Assembly (NCBI GenBank): GCA_013115125.1
Contig: JABANN010000469.1
Span: 1-27,271 of the forward strand
Origin: Perkinsus olseni
Taxonomy: Eukaryota; Perkinsozoa; Perkinsida
DNA length: 27,271 nucleotides
Reading direction: 5' to 3'
The stretch's first letter is position 1. Each line of letters opens with the position of its first letter. The notes beneath the pieces were generated by a model. The model was not told where the DNA came from and searched no databases. It worked only from the letters and a program-made list of their open reading frames with translations. This document shows positions 1 to 9,540 of this stretch, piece after piece. The translations under genes were made by a program, and so were the position numbers.

Positions 1-945
1 TGGTGGCTGATGATGGACAAAGCCGCTGTGCGCTCTCGGATCCACGGCGTAATACCCGTCCTCGATGTAAGGCTGATCATAGTGAGCCCCATAAGGTCCC
101 CCAAAGGTAGCACCAACGCGTTGCTGCTGCTGCAGCTGCGTAGTAGTAGCATAGGCATACCTATCAGCATGAAGTGGCTCAGTCACGCCGCGCCCAGTGG
201 CCGATCCACTGCTGCACTCGCTGTCCGCCAGAGTAGAGGCGTCACCACTGTTCTGTCGACGTGTAGCCAGCCCTGCATCAGACTTAGAACTAGGTTCGTT
301 AGTATCAGAGAAGCTCTTCGATGACATCGGGGATGCCGACTTAGCGGACTTCAATGATCGCCAGGTCGGCCTGCCTGCCCACCGTGGCTGCGGCAGCATT
401 GGAGCCTTATATCGAGCGTAGGGACCATTGAACTGCGGCGGAGCGACGCCAACAGCAGGAGCGGGTGCCCCAACTGAGGCTGTGCCAGCCTTCTTTGAAG
501 CGGCTTGCTCATCAGCAACGAGCTTGCGGTAGTCTGTGGGGTTATCGCCGAACATAGCATCTTCCTCTCGCTTCGAGGGGCGCCTGACTACACCTAGCTC
601 AACCAGAGCCCTCAAGGCAGCAGCATTCTGAGCATTGGTCCGGTCTCGGAACCAGTTCTGAGAGTTGGGGACCACCATGGCGTTGGAGCGTCCGGGGAGG
701 CGCAGGATGACCGTGGCAGTGACTTCACCCCTGTCCATCCGATAGCGATAGGAGCACATATCCCTGGGTCGATCATGGGAGTCCCTCGACCAGGCCTCCG
801 AGCAAAATTCGAAAAGGCGGGTCGCAGCGCGACGGCCCACCTCGAGGGGCGACTCAAGATTGCTTGCTGCATCGCTGGAACCGGCACCGATAGTTTTAAT
901 TTCAGTAAGAGCAGATGGAGAGGCAACAAGAGTGGCGCGAGCCAT
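1..945 (-). CDS. Partial protein with a divergent dsRBD-like segment
   Basis: An uninterrupted frame starts at ATG 945 and runs off the left edge after 315 codons, so the C-terminus is missing. I do not recognise the protein with certainty. Residues about 63-118 (MCSYRYRM, then VTATVILRLPGR, ending NAQNAAALRALVELG) have the strand-strand-strand-helix look and the Ala-rich final helix of a double-stranded-RNA-binding fold. The lysines usual at the start of that helix are replaced by other residues, so the match is weak. The rest is Ser/Pro/Gly-rich and probably disordered, with a short Gln run (LQQQQRVG) and Tyr-rich stretches. The gene is divergent from the plus-strand gene starting at 1239, with about 290 bp between the starts. 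It could equally be a scaffold protein with no RNA role. Confidence 0.55.
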   Translation of the reverse strand, partial: MARATLVASPSALTEIKTIGAGSSDAASNLESPLEVGRRAATRLFEFCSEAWSRDSHDRPRDMCSYRYRMDRGEVTATVILRLPGRSNAMVVPNSQNWFRDRTNAQNAAALRALVELGVVRRPSKREEDAMFGDNPTDYRKLVADEQAASKKAGTASVGAPAPAVGVAPPQFNGPYARYKAPMLPQPRWAGRPTWRSLKSAKSASPMSSKSFSDTNEPSSKSDAGLATRRQNSGDASTLADSECSSGSATGRGVTEPLHADRYAYATTTQLQQQQRVGATFGGPYGAHYDQPYIEDGYYAVDPRAHSGFVHHQPP

Positions 946-1238
946 AGCAAAAAAGTAGATAAATGGTAATCGCCTAAGCAAGACTACATCAGACTACCAC
1001 TCACCATTCCCTTGAACCATCTCACCCCTCAACCCAGAGACGCCTGCGTGCTTCAACGCGCTCAGTCAGCAGCAATTTCATGTAAAAAGCGCGCGCCCCG
1101 CCCAGTTGCACGCCTGCACGTCTTTCTGCGGCGGCGAAGTATTTGAAAGTAGTCGGCTGTCCGGATGGGGCCTGAGGCGTCGGATGACGTGTCCGATCGA
1201 TCTTCGCTTGTTAGTAGTTACTTCCGGGCTGTTTTACT
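946..1238. other. Divergent intergenic region
   Basis: This stretch separates two divergent gene starts and should hold both promoters. I see no gene in it. The only distinct element is a GC-rich box at 1089-1099, about midway between the two ATGs. Confidence 0.5.
1089..1099. promoter_or_regulatory. GC-box-like motif GCGCGCGCCCC
   Basis: The core GCGCGCCC sits about 145 bp from both flanking start codons (945 minus, 1239 plus). The same core recurs at 4061-4068 and 5108-5117, always outside the coding regions I could model. A promoter role is inference from position and recurrence only. Confidence 0.3.
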
Positions 1239-2101
1239 ATGTACGTAGAGCCCTTCCGGTCGCCGTCAGGGGAATCTTTGGAGACGATCTTGGAGGGAGC
1301 GCGGAGACGGGCCTCCAGTTTCGGCAATGACTTGTTGGTGCAATCTCCGTTGAAGCCTGCAGTGCCTCGCGATGGTCTACTGTCACTATCGGAGCCAGGG
1401 AACGAGAAGTGCACGGTACTTCGAAAGGTGAGTGGAAAATGCTCAAGTCAGAACTTCAGTGCGTGTCATCGCGAATCGAACACATTGCGACCAGCAGTGG
1501 CGGTTGGTGACGCTGCTGTTGGCCCGAACACTATCGCAGCTCTACGTGGTGTCAACTCAGTGGCTCAGGTCCATTATGGATTGAACGTCATATTACTGTT
1601 ATCAATCATTGGCTATCTCTGCATAATTTGGTTGCACGACCGCTCTATGCGGAATCAAATCATCCCCCACGTCCGGGAGTTCGAAGATGTCACTGCTTCG
1701 GTAACCTCCCTCAAGGCTCGGGATGCTCAACTGCAGCTGGAGATCGAGGTAACATCCATTCGCTTCCTCTCTCCGCGGCTGCATTTCGCATCTCACTGGC
1801 ATCGGTCAGCTCAAACTCATCGTGTCTGCTCGTGGACTCGAGTCCAACTCAGCCGGTAACCGTATTTGACTCTTAACCGACACTCGCAGTGATCTGGTAT
1901 ATGTCGGCGATGACGAAGTGCAGAGCGGGTGTGGATGTGCTTTTTCGTCCTTGTCAGAGAGACAGGCAAGAAGAAGTTCGCATCCGAGCAGCTCTTGATG
2001 CCTACCAGAAGGAGTATGAAGGTGCCTTGCAGCCATTGCAACAACAGGAGGCTGCTCTACGGGCCCAGCTCAAGGCGATGAAGAGATACCACACAGAGTA
2101 G
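1239..2101 (+). CDS. Small one-pass membrane protein with coiled coil (copy 1)
   Basis: My model has four exons: 1239-1427, 1569-1748, 1810-1855 and 1890-2101, ending at TAG. The first intron could be shorter or retained, because the frame stays open across it. The product has a polar N-terminus of about 63 residues, one hydrophobic segment (VILLLSIIGYLCIIWL), and then a long charged heptad-like region. That region includes VREFEDVTASVTSLKARDAQL and, near the end, EEVRIRAALDAYQKEYEG and QQQEAALRAQLKAMK. No family is recognised. The next gene (2229-2789) has the same plan (short polar start, intron, hydrophobic segment beginning with Val-x-x, coiled coil), so the two may be diverged tandem duplicates. 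A type II membrane tether is a reasonable inference. Exons 3 and 4 are the least certain. Confidence 0.55.
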
Positions 2102-2228
2102 CCACGGGTAGCATGGGCTAGTCTAATGCTGCATGACGACGTGGTGTTATGGTTGTTGTAAATTCCCGCAGCAGTTGCTCTGCGTTCGTCAATTAGAAGC
2201 CGTAAGTTGGGGGTTCTGGGCAGTTATA

Positions 2229-2789
2229 ATGACTTCTTCCGCTCTGTCACCCTCGATACGAGGATCCAAGGTCCGGTCGGCAGAGGTCTCCAATACTAAG
2301 CATTTCTCGGTAGCGCTTTAGCCGGTCGCATTGCGGTTGTCACCCGACGCCCTGTTCGAGTAGGTGCAGAGTTTCATCACCACGATAGTCTTACTGGTCG
2401 GCCTACTGTGCTGCAAGCACTTGGGTGACGGTCATCTACTGGAGCTGGAACGCCTACTGCATACGCGGATCATGGCCAAGCATGACATGCGCATGATTGA
2501 GCATCAACAGAGAACTCGATTGACGAGAACTCAGAACATTGCTCGGGTAGGCTCCGTCCTTTTCCCCTCTCCAGAACTCTTGAGAAGCTGGTCTCTGCAG
2601 GGCCATCGAGACCGTGTGGTCAACTTGATGCATCGGTTGGACATCGCCCCTCGACAGTACAACGAGAGAAAGGAGAGGAAGCAGACCCAGATCGACCAGC
2701 TGCAGGCTCAAATGCAGCATCTCGGAGGTGAGCCTCGACGGCGTGTAGACTATCAGGTATGGATCAGCCCCCAGGTAACTCCATGGTAA
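2229..2789 (+). CDS. Small one-pass membrane protein with coiled coil (copy 2)
   Basis: Three exons fit: 2229-2285, 2364-2546 and 2601-2789 (TAA), giving 142 aa. The introns are 78 and 54 nt, both multiples of three. The N-terminal 19 residues are polar. A hydrophobic segment follows (FITTIVLLVGLLCC, about residues 22-35), then a highly charged helical region with ELERLLHTRIMAKHDMR and YNERKERKQTQIDQLQAQM. The layout mirrors the gene immediately upstream (stop 2101, gap about 130 bp). No domain is recognised. A membrane-anchored coiled-coil adaptor or SNARE-like small protein is possible, but no SNARE zero-layer residue could be placed with confidence. Confidence 0.55.
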
Positions 2790-2888
2790 ATTGACGACTG
2801 TTGTTTGCAGTGACAACTGTTGTTGATAACACTACTGTTTAGTTCAGTAAGTGATATCACGGTATCAGTCGACTATTTTCCCTCTTCA

Positions 2889-3912
2889 ATGAGTCGTCCG
2901 TCCAATCCTTTCGCCCAAGGCTTCCGTCGTGTAGACCTCGAAGGGGGTAGGCCGCGAGACGTCGCCCTCCCGGCGTTGATTGGGTGCGAACAGGCGCACA
3001 ACAAGTGGTCAGCACCGTGGCCGCATGGAAGGCTCAGGCATCCCAGATGTCAATGACGATGGACATAATCTTTTTCTCAGCCGCTTGCTGTGTCGTCGCC
3101 GCCAGTGTCATCTCGACCATCGAAGTAAACACCCTCGCCGCCGGCAACCGAGCTTCGAGTATCGTCATAGGTGTTCCTGACCGAGATAGCTCCATTCGAC
3201 CTCGTCGACTGCATCTACCTCCTTCTTTTCGGAACCAAAATGATGTTCCTCGACGCCCCAGTGCGGTTCAAGGGCATCGTGCAGGTCCAGGTGAGGGCAG
3301 CGAGCGAACGACTACTCCCCAGTGTGCATGCCAGGCCTTCATCGTCAAATACTTCGCTTTTCTGACTCGCTTCACCGGTAGAGGCATCTGGTACATCTTT
3401 CTTGGTACGATGACGTTCGCCACACTTTGGGACAATCAAATTTGGTATGCACTTCACGCAGCCGTCCGCGCTCGCTATCACCGCGTGCAGGTACCTTGGC
3501 GCAGTTCTCCTCGGCTTCTACGTATTCCTCATCGGAGTCTTCGCCACCGTCATGGGAGCTATGAAGTCACGAAAGCTCGATCGAGTACGGTCTCCTACTA
3601 CAGCCCGAGCACCTCAACATGCCAGGTCAGACAGCAAATTCGGCGGCAGAATGCCAACAGCGAACAGATGTTCAACTCCTACGCCAGATCAAGCCCCCAA
3701 GAGGGGATGACCGCTGAGGAATTCGACCTCCTCAGTGGTACTCTTGAGTGTCTCGAGGAGTGGTCATGGGCCCTTCAGGTCAAGTCGCTGGCATATCCTT
3801 CCGACCTGACGAGCTCACCTTCGTTCTCAACGCACTGTGCAATGAAGGCCGTCTGGGGATAAGCCAACGTGACTTCTGCGGCTGGGTAGCCGGACCTGCA
3901 ATTCTGCTGTGA
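2889..3912 (+). CDS. COPI-associated (TVP15-like) Golgi membrane protein
   Basis: Seven exons join in frame: 2889-2946, 2994-3124, 3171-3290, 3335-3444, 3491-3625, 3661-3737 and 3779-3912. The introns are 35-47 nt with GT-AG ends. The protein has four hydrophobic segments, starting IIFFSAACCVVAASVI, DLVDCIYLLLFG, GRGIWYIFLGTMTFATLW and YLGAVLLGFYVFLIGVF. Between segments 2 and 3 is the conserved-looking KYFAFLTRFTGRGIWYIFLG. This pattern is known from the COPI-associated protein family, four-helix proteins of Golgi and early-secretory membranes. Only the family assignment, not a function, follows from this. The C-terminal extension (MTAEEFDLLSG, then FRPDELTFVLNALCNEGRLG) resembles a pair of degenerate EF-hand-like helices and is unusual for the family. 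The last two splice junctions were chosen because they keep that extension open to TGA. Confidence 0.82.
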
Positions 3913-4252
3913 TAAAGTTGGCGCTTCTCATGTTTCCCGACTAAAGTGTTCACATGCCATTAACCAGAGTATTGAGTTACCTATACCGCAAAGACGTGCG
4001 GGCAAGTATGTAACCTTCACAGGATACTAAACAATCAGTTGCGTTCGGAGCACAAAATCTGCGCGCCCCAATTCTCCACCGACAGCAACAATGAAATCAT
4101 GGCGTGCATTATCCGATACACGGACGGAGCAATTAACCTCCCTTTCTGCCCACCGTTGTGAACTACAACACAAGAGACTGTTAAATCGGAAAGAAGCTAT
4201 CTTCCCAGACCATCATCCATCGGCCTTCATTCCAGCTAAGAGTATCAGCTTT
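3913..4252. other. Convergent intergenic region
   Basis: This lies between the 3' ends of the plus-strand COPI-associated gene and minus-strand RPS11. It contains a GCGCGCCCC box at 4061-4069, followed by an open frame from 4091 that then runs antisense through RPS11. I take that frame to be non-coding. Nothing else is recognised. Confidence 0.45.
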
Positions 4253-5026
4253 TTAGAAGAGACGGAACTGCTTCTTGGCGGTACCGAAGATCTGGTTCTT
4301 CTCGAGCTTCAACACGTTGAAACGCACGGTCTTGCTAAGAGGACGGCACTGACCGCAGGTCACGATATCACCTTCCTTGGCCTCGAAGCAGGGACTGAAA
4401 ACATACAATACTACACTCAGTACTTCCCATACACTCAAACGGCTACGAGCCTACAGAAGCGTTGTGTGATGTATCCCGAGTACTACCTGCAATGCACGGC
4501 GGTGTTGCTGTGCCTCTTCTCGAAACGGTTGTACTTCTTGATGTAATGAAGATAATGGCGACGAACAACAATAGTCCTCTCCATCTTGTTGGAGATCACC
4601 ATACCGCGGAAGATACGGCCGCGGATGCTGACGTTGCCGGTGAAGGGGCACTTCTTGTCGATGTAAGTTCCCTCAATGGCCTCCTTAGGGGTCTGGAAAC
4701 CAAGACCGACGTTCTTGAACCAGCGAAGACCCTTCTTGGTCTTGAGGGCCCTCTTGTTTCCGAGGAAGACAGCGTCCTGCTTCTGGAAAGCCTTCTCGTG
4801 CTGAAAGAGAGATCACCATTAATACGCTCATCATCCAGCAACGAGGCATTATACGAGGCATTCACTTCCGATCCTTACGGTAATTCTATCATCGACCAAT
4901 AACACCGGTAAAATACACACAGAATTACGGCGAATTCACAAAGACTCTAGCGGAGGGTCACACGAAGACAACAGCAGTAACAGGCAATCCACCACAATGC
5001 TACCCGACTAGTACCTGATCGGCCAT
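4253..5026 (-). CDS. RPS11: 40S ribosomal protein S11 (uS17)
   Basis: Three exons give 155 aa: 5026-5015 (only MADQ), 4800-4487 and 4394-4253 (TAA). The introns are 214 and 92 nt, clearly longer than those of neighbouring genes. The sequence is an unmistakable eukaryotic uS17: [16 protein letters not shown], the loop [20 protein letters not shown], the core [14 protein letters not shown], the basic stretch [20 protein letters not shown], and the C-terminal [20 protein letters not shown]. The length is close to the usual 155-160 residues. uS17 binds the 5' domain of 18S rRNA in the small subunit. The four-codon first exon followed by the longest intron is typical of intron-rich ribosomal protein genes. 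A 24-bp palindrome lies about 60 bp upstream of the start. Confidence 0.97.
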
Positions 5027-5084
5027 GATGAGGCGTGGATGGATGTCGATGGGGTCTAGACGGGCGCAAGTAGCTGGCCGGAGA

Positions 5085-5108
5085 CAAATCGATCACGTGA
5101 TCGATTTG
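5085..5108. promoter_or_regulatory. Perfect 24-bp palindrome upstream of RPS11
   Basis: The 24 bases read identically on both strands. They are built around CACGTG with ATCGAT on each side and CAA/TTG ends. The palindrome begins 59 bp upstream of the RPS11 ATG (5026) and abuts a GCGCGCGCCC box at 5108-5117. A site for a dimeric transcription factor (E-box core) is inference. Confidence 0.45.
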
Positions 5109-5117
5109 CGCGCGCCC
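5108..5117. promoter_or_regulatory. GC-box-like motif GCGCGCGCCC
   Basis: Same core as at 1089-1099 and 4061-4069. It directly adjoins the palindrome upstream of RPS11. A regulatory role is inferred from recurrence only. Confidence 0.3.
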
Positions 5118-5325
5118 TCAGGATAGATGCTCCGTCGCACCCTCCACGACTGCCCAAGTGTCTTGATAGCGTGTCATGTGAACCAGAGCGTAGCCAAGCA
5201 ATACTCAGAACTCAACACTGGGCGTATTAACGACATGATGATCCATAACGTGGATTGTCATACTTGCAAAGGTCAGAGGAAGGCCTCTTCAAAAGTCTCA
5301 TTCAAGACAGTCCCCATAGGGGATA

Positions 5326-7501
5326 TCACATGCCCAGCTCAGGTGAGTCCGTAACGGAGCGAGGGGTCGCCATGTAGTGGCCTTTGGAGAAGCCACGATT
5401 CCTCAACGCCTTTCCGATAGCGTGGACCTCGAAACCGGTCTGGATCAAACTGAAAGAAGGATACCATCCCTCCACCTGTTCGCAGCTGTTCTTGCTCACT
5501 TCTGGTGGTTGAGTATGTTTCTGCCGTCAAAAATAAATGCAGGTTTGATCATAGTCTTGAAGTACTCCTCGTAAGGGAGGTCCTTTAACCTGTGCCGCGA
5601 CCATTGCTGATCATCAGTCGGCCTGTGATTGGTGGCCCTAGTACATGTCCCATTCAGTGAGCACAACAATCGCATGGGAGTCCCTAGCAGCACTGGATGG
5701 ATCAGCAGCAGTCACGAACTGCTTGTCGAAGTCGAAGGACATGTCGTGGTCCGAAAACTCAAGCAAGGCCTGACAACAGCAGTAGCGTCTCCACAGCAGC
5801 CACGGGCCATCACCTGCTCTCGAGTGACCTGGGGGTCGTAGACATGCAGTACCGCTCCATCGTGCATCAGCTGGGCACACACGGACAGGGCAGCCGTCTC
5901 GCGAGTGTCGCCAGTGTCCTGTCGTGGAGCGGTTGACAAAGCTGTGATGCTGGAATTCGCCGGACTCACCTTCTTGAAGGCGAAGCCAAGAATGCAGATC
6001 TTTTTTCCCTGCACGGTGTTGAACATGGAATTGATGATCGTTTGAACCTGCCAGCCACGACTCAGTGATGAGAGAACGCTCCGACTCACAAAGTGGGTCT
6101 TCTGAAGGTCGTTCATCTCGACTACTTGTCGCCAGTATCTTGCCACCTCGGGGAGGTTGAACTGCTCACAAAGATACCTGCCTTGCCGATCTCTCAAAGG
6201 CGGAGGAACAAACAGCCATGCCCACACTAAGTTGAGGATGTCCTTCTGGAAGCACGATCCTCCAAACCCGACCGAGGCATTGAGGAACTTCGGTCCGATG
6301 CGGGAGTCAGTGCCTGACGGTGAGCATAGCCGGACGATGGCGGCCAGGCCTGTGGCAGCGACCTATGGCATGAGCGACTTCGTTCACATCAGCCCCCGTC
6401 TTCTCACACAGCATAGATATCGCGTTAATACCTGCCATTACGTAACTCCTACGACCGCTATTTACGCAGCGAGTAGGCTACTTGAGACCCTCTGGGCAAG
6501 GAAAGCGTTAGCGACCAGCTTGGAGAGCTCGCTGGACCACAGGTTGGTGGTGATGATCCGCTCACGCGGCACCCAACAGGCGTAGACTCCCACTATCGCG
6601 TCGATGGCAAAGCGGCCATCAGTGTTCTGGGGACCGCCAATGAGGACCTGCAGAGAGAGTGAAGCCAGAACTCAGGGTCGTTCTCGTCTTACCCGGTCAG
6701 GATTGGCGAGGTCCGACATAGCTGTCCCCTCGGCAAGGAACTCTGGGTTGCTCAGTATGACATACTTTTGCGAGGTGCCTTGGCCGTCCAGGACCCTCTG
6801 CAGCGCATCAGCCGTTCTTACTGGCACCTGCTCCGCGTTGGTGTCTCGTAATGGCGGTCAGGACCCTACCGTGCTCTTCTCGATGATAATCTTAGGTCCC
6901 CTCGAGTGAGCTGCTATCGTCCTGCCAGCTCCCTCCCACGGTGCTAGATTCGCCGCTCGTCCCGCCCCTTGGCCTTGCTTCCTGCCCACATCAGTGGTGC
7001 AACCCGACGGCATTGGCCACCAGCCTACTTTGTCGGAGTGTTCACTGATACGAATATAATATCGCAGTCGGCGATGGCAGCAGCAACGTTGGTCGAAAAG
7101 TGCAGATTGCGACCGCGGCATTCCTTAACGATCTAACACAAGCAGAAGACCTCCGAACCCAACAGGGGAAGACCAGCGCTACCTCAGCCAGACCGGGCTC
7201 GTAGATGGGCAGACGGTCGGAGTTCCAGGCGGAAATGCGAGACTCCGAAAGATCAACCACGCACACCTGAGAACTGTGTGCTGCATAGGGGTGTGGAGGG
7301 CCTAGTACCTGTATGTGGGGGCACTTGTGAGCTATCATGGCCATCGTCGGCCCGCCCACGTAGCCTGCTCCGATGCAGCAGATGCGCGTCGTGCAGATGT
7401 CGCGGATCGGGGAGTCCCTGCAGAGGGAAGGATTATACTTCTGGCTCGAATGGGAAGGGACCTCACACAGCCCTCACGTCGACCTCGGGAACCTTTGTCA
7501 T
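5326..7501 (-). CDS. UGDH: UDP-glucose 6-dehydrogenase, 15 exons
   Basis: Fifteen exons join in phase: 7501-7467, 7417-7309, 7266-7183, 7132-7029, 6981-6870, 6827-6693, 6647-6482, 6431-6363, 6313-6226, 6177-6090, 6047-5970, 5918-5814, 5769-5645, 5589-5500 and 5449-5326 (TGA). They give 503 aa, close to the roughly 490 of animal enzymes. The enzyme oxidises UDP-glucose to UDP-glucuronate using two NAD+, supplying cell-wall and glycan precursors in the cytosol. Visible landmarks are the NAD-binding [14 protein letters not shown] (GxGxxG about residues 28-33), [40 protein letters not shown], the catalytic-Cys motif [13 protein letters not shown] (Cys about 292), LGFAFKKDTGDTRE and [12 protein letters not shown]. 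All 14 introns are 42-55 nt. Start ATG 7501 was chosen because its first exon ends in the phase needed by exon 2. Confidence 0.96.
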
Positions 7502-7644
7502 GATAGTAGCAAGCAAAGAATCGATGGTAGCACTGCAGAGCACCCCGGTGGTGGACGGGTGACGAACACAAGATCAAGTAGGAGAAGCTGAAACGCGTTA
7601 ATTAGTTCGAACCCGGCAGAGTTTCCATTAAAAAGTTGCAATGG

Positions 7645-8436
7645 TTATATAACATACTGAGGCCATGATAATAGATGATGCTCGACAACAACTTCAACAG
7701 CCAACCTACGGCAACTTGTAGTGACCATCGTCATGAGGATGATTCGGCGGCCTGAACTGAGAGATGAGCTGCCCTCCCCCGTCGTAAGCCAGTACCGTAG
7801 TTGCTGTTGATGATGATATCTGCCAGACGAGTCTGGCTTGGGCAAAGTTAAGGACCCCGGCGGGTACCATCCCGACAGCATCTCGTAAGCCCTTCGTAGT
7901 GCGTGTAGGGCAAAGGGCTGAGAGCGGCGGTGGCGATGAGGAGGTCGATGATAGCGGGAGAGAGCCACTACGTTGAACACTAGACAGTTGCCGATCGGGT
8001 CCTGAAATGCTGCGGGTGGGACGAGTAACGGCGCTGGCCGAGGAGATGAGCGAGTAGAGCTGGGAGGGCAGCGGACACCTGATAATCCCAGTACTACTAT
8101 CCCGCGCAGGTTCGATCCCCGCAACCTACTTTCGGCACAACTGCTCCTATTAGTACTACTGCCATCATTAGTGCATATGCTGTCTGTATTGGAGGCCCCA
8201 TCGGCTTCCAGCCTCTCTCGCGCTATGCTCAGCAACACATCCAACGCCCGATAATGATTCCGAGCAGTCGACAGCAGCGGAGCAATGGACGCTGACTCTG
8301 ACAAAGCAACGCTGCCATCTTCGGGCCCAAAACTCTGTACTCTTGTTCTGGCTGCCTTTGAGCTTGTGAGCGTAGACTCTCGCCACGATCCAGCTCCTTG
8401 GTACCTGGTGGCAGCATTTTCAGAGGCCACCGACCT
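7645..8436 (-). other. Open stretch between the RRM gene and UGDH, coding status unresolved
   Basis: The minus strand is open for 261 codons (8430-7645) but has no ATG at its upstream end. Its first third looks protein-like, with an amphipathic stretch (LLSTARNHYRALDVLLSIAR). The rest is Ser/Pro/Arg-rich low-complexity sequence. It begins a few bases after the stop of the RRM gene, so it may be an alternative 3' exon of that gene, a 3' UTR, or a small independent gene whose start exon I cannot place. A 44-nt candidate intron (8405-8448) would instead link the RRM gene into another frame that closes at 8168. I cannot choose between these from sequence alone. Confidence 0.35.
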
Positions 8437-9452
8437 CTACGATTCTACAAAGTTGCGGTATGTCTCCTCGGCCAAGTACACAGGACCATCACCACACGCA
8501 TAATTAACTGCTGCCATGAAGAGATGAGCTTCACCAGAGCTACGGAAGTAGCATAGCAGTCGGCCTGCCCCTTGTGCTTCAGGAGGGATATACACCGACT
8601 GAAGTGGACACTGAGCGATATGAGCAGGCTACTGCGTGGGAGCCTACCCTCGAAAAGCGGCTGATGGTAGCATGAACCTCCTCTCGGGAGGACTGTGGTG
8701 GCAAGTTCTTAAGGCAGATGGCCACAGCCACTCGAGTGTCGGACAGCTGACCATTGGTAGTTGTAAAGGGGAGCATGCCCTCGTACGAGTATATCTACAA
8801 GCGGCCATGCCCCTCAGCACAAAGCACCCTCGCTCACCCGGCGGTCGTCAACAGTATGCAACTCACGCCTGTTAGACGCCAGGGTCGCGATGACCTGCTC
8901 CGACACTGTGAAGGCGACCAACCCCAAGGCTGACCCCACCTGCCCATCACGAGCATTTCCCCTTGACCCAGCCACCACTGGACGACTCTGATGCATGGCT
9001 GCCACCGACATCAGAGCAGCATCACGGTGATTGAATAAGCATACTAGAGAGCCGGGAGGGTCACACAGTTCGACCTGGGCGGAGAAGTCATCACCACCGC
9101 GACACCCCACTCCTACTACCTTCGTTATCGGGCCGTACGTACCCAACCAATTGGAATAAAATTCCACAGCAATCGCTTCCAACGCCTCCAGATCCGATAC
9201 CCCTCCAGTGTTCGCGGGGGAAGGCATGTTGGTCAGCAGGACCGTCCGGCTGAGCTCCTCCGCTTCGGCATAGGTGAGGACCTGTATCCCTTTACCGTTG
9301 GTGGTCATCGGGGTGAAGTCCGTGGCCATGAGCATGACCGATCGGGGAGGTCTACGGTGAGAGGTCGTCTTCCGTCTGCTACTTCCCTTGCCGAACTGAG
9401 TGGTAGGAGGCAGACAGGTGGCATAATGAAAGGGTTGATAGTGAGAAGTCAT
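8437..9452 (-). CDS. Two-RRM RNA-binding protein
   Basis: Three exons (9452-8838, 8794-8648, 8610-8437, TAG) with introns of 43 and 37 nt give 311 aa. An N-terminal basic region (KGSSRRKTTSHRR) precedes a first RRM-like unit. That unit has TVLLTNMPSP, an acidic helix (DLEALEAIAVEFYSNWLG), then YGPITKVVGVG and later SLVCLFNHRDAALMSVAAMH. The L-x-N-M start and the acidic helix recall U2AF-homology motifs, but the defining RxF motif is not seen. A second, clearer RRM runs from VAVAICLKNLPPQSSREEVHATISRF through the strand GRLLCYFRSSGEAHLFMAAV. The likely role is mRNA or snRNA binding; the pathway is unknown. The start lies 88 bp downstream of the RCC1-gene stop on the same strand. ATGs at 9336 and further in are alternative starts. 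The C-terminus may be longer by alternative splicing. Confidence 0.75.
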
Positions 9453-9540
9453 ATGGTACTAAGCAGCAAAGTCCACACGTCCAAACAACACAACCACGAC
9501 ACCGAGAAAATGGTGCTTATAAATGTACGAACAAGTGTTT

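Noticed and set aside
4091-4546. Plus-strand ORF of 151 codons
   Set aside because: It is antisense to RPS11 exons 2 and 3, which are certain, and has no recognisable content of its own.
5127-5354. Plus-strand ORF of 75 codons between UGDH and RPS11
   Set aside because: No family similarity, it overlaps the UGDH C-terminal exon, and its length is expected by chance.
8055-8130. tRNA-like stretch with a B-box match (GGTTCGATCCC) and a CTGATAA loop
   Set aside because: The acceptor and anticodon stems do not pair and the D arm is missing. Only the T-arm sequence fits, with one mismatch.
8285-8503. Plus-strand ORF of 72 codons
   Set aside because: Antisense to the last exon of the RRM gene, with no independent support.
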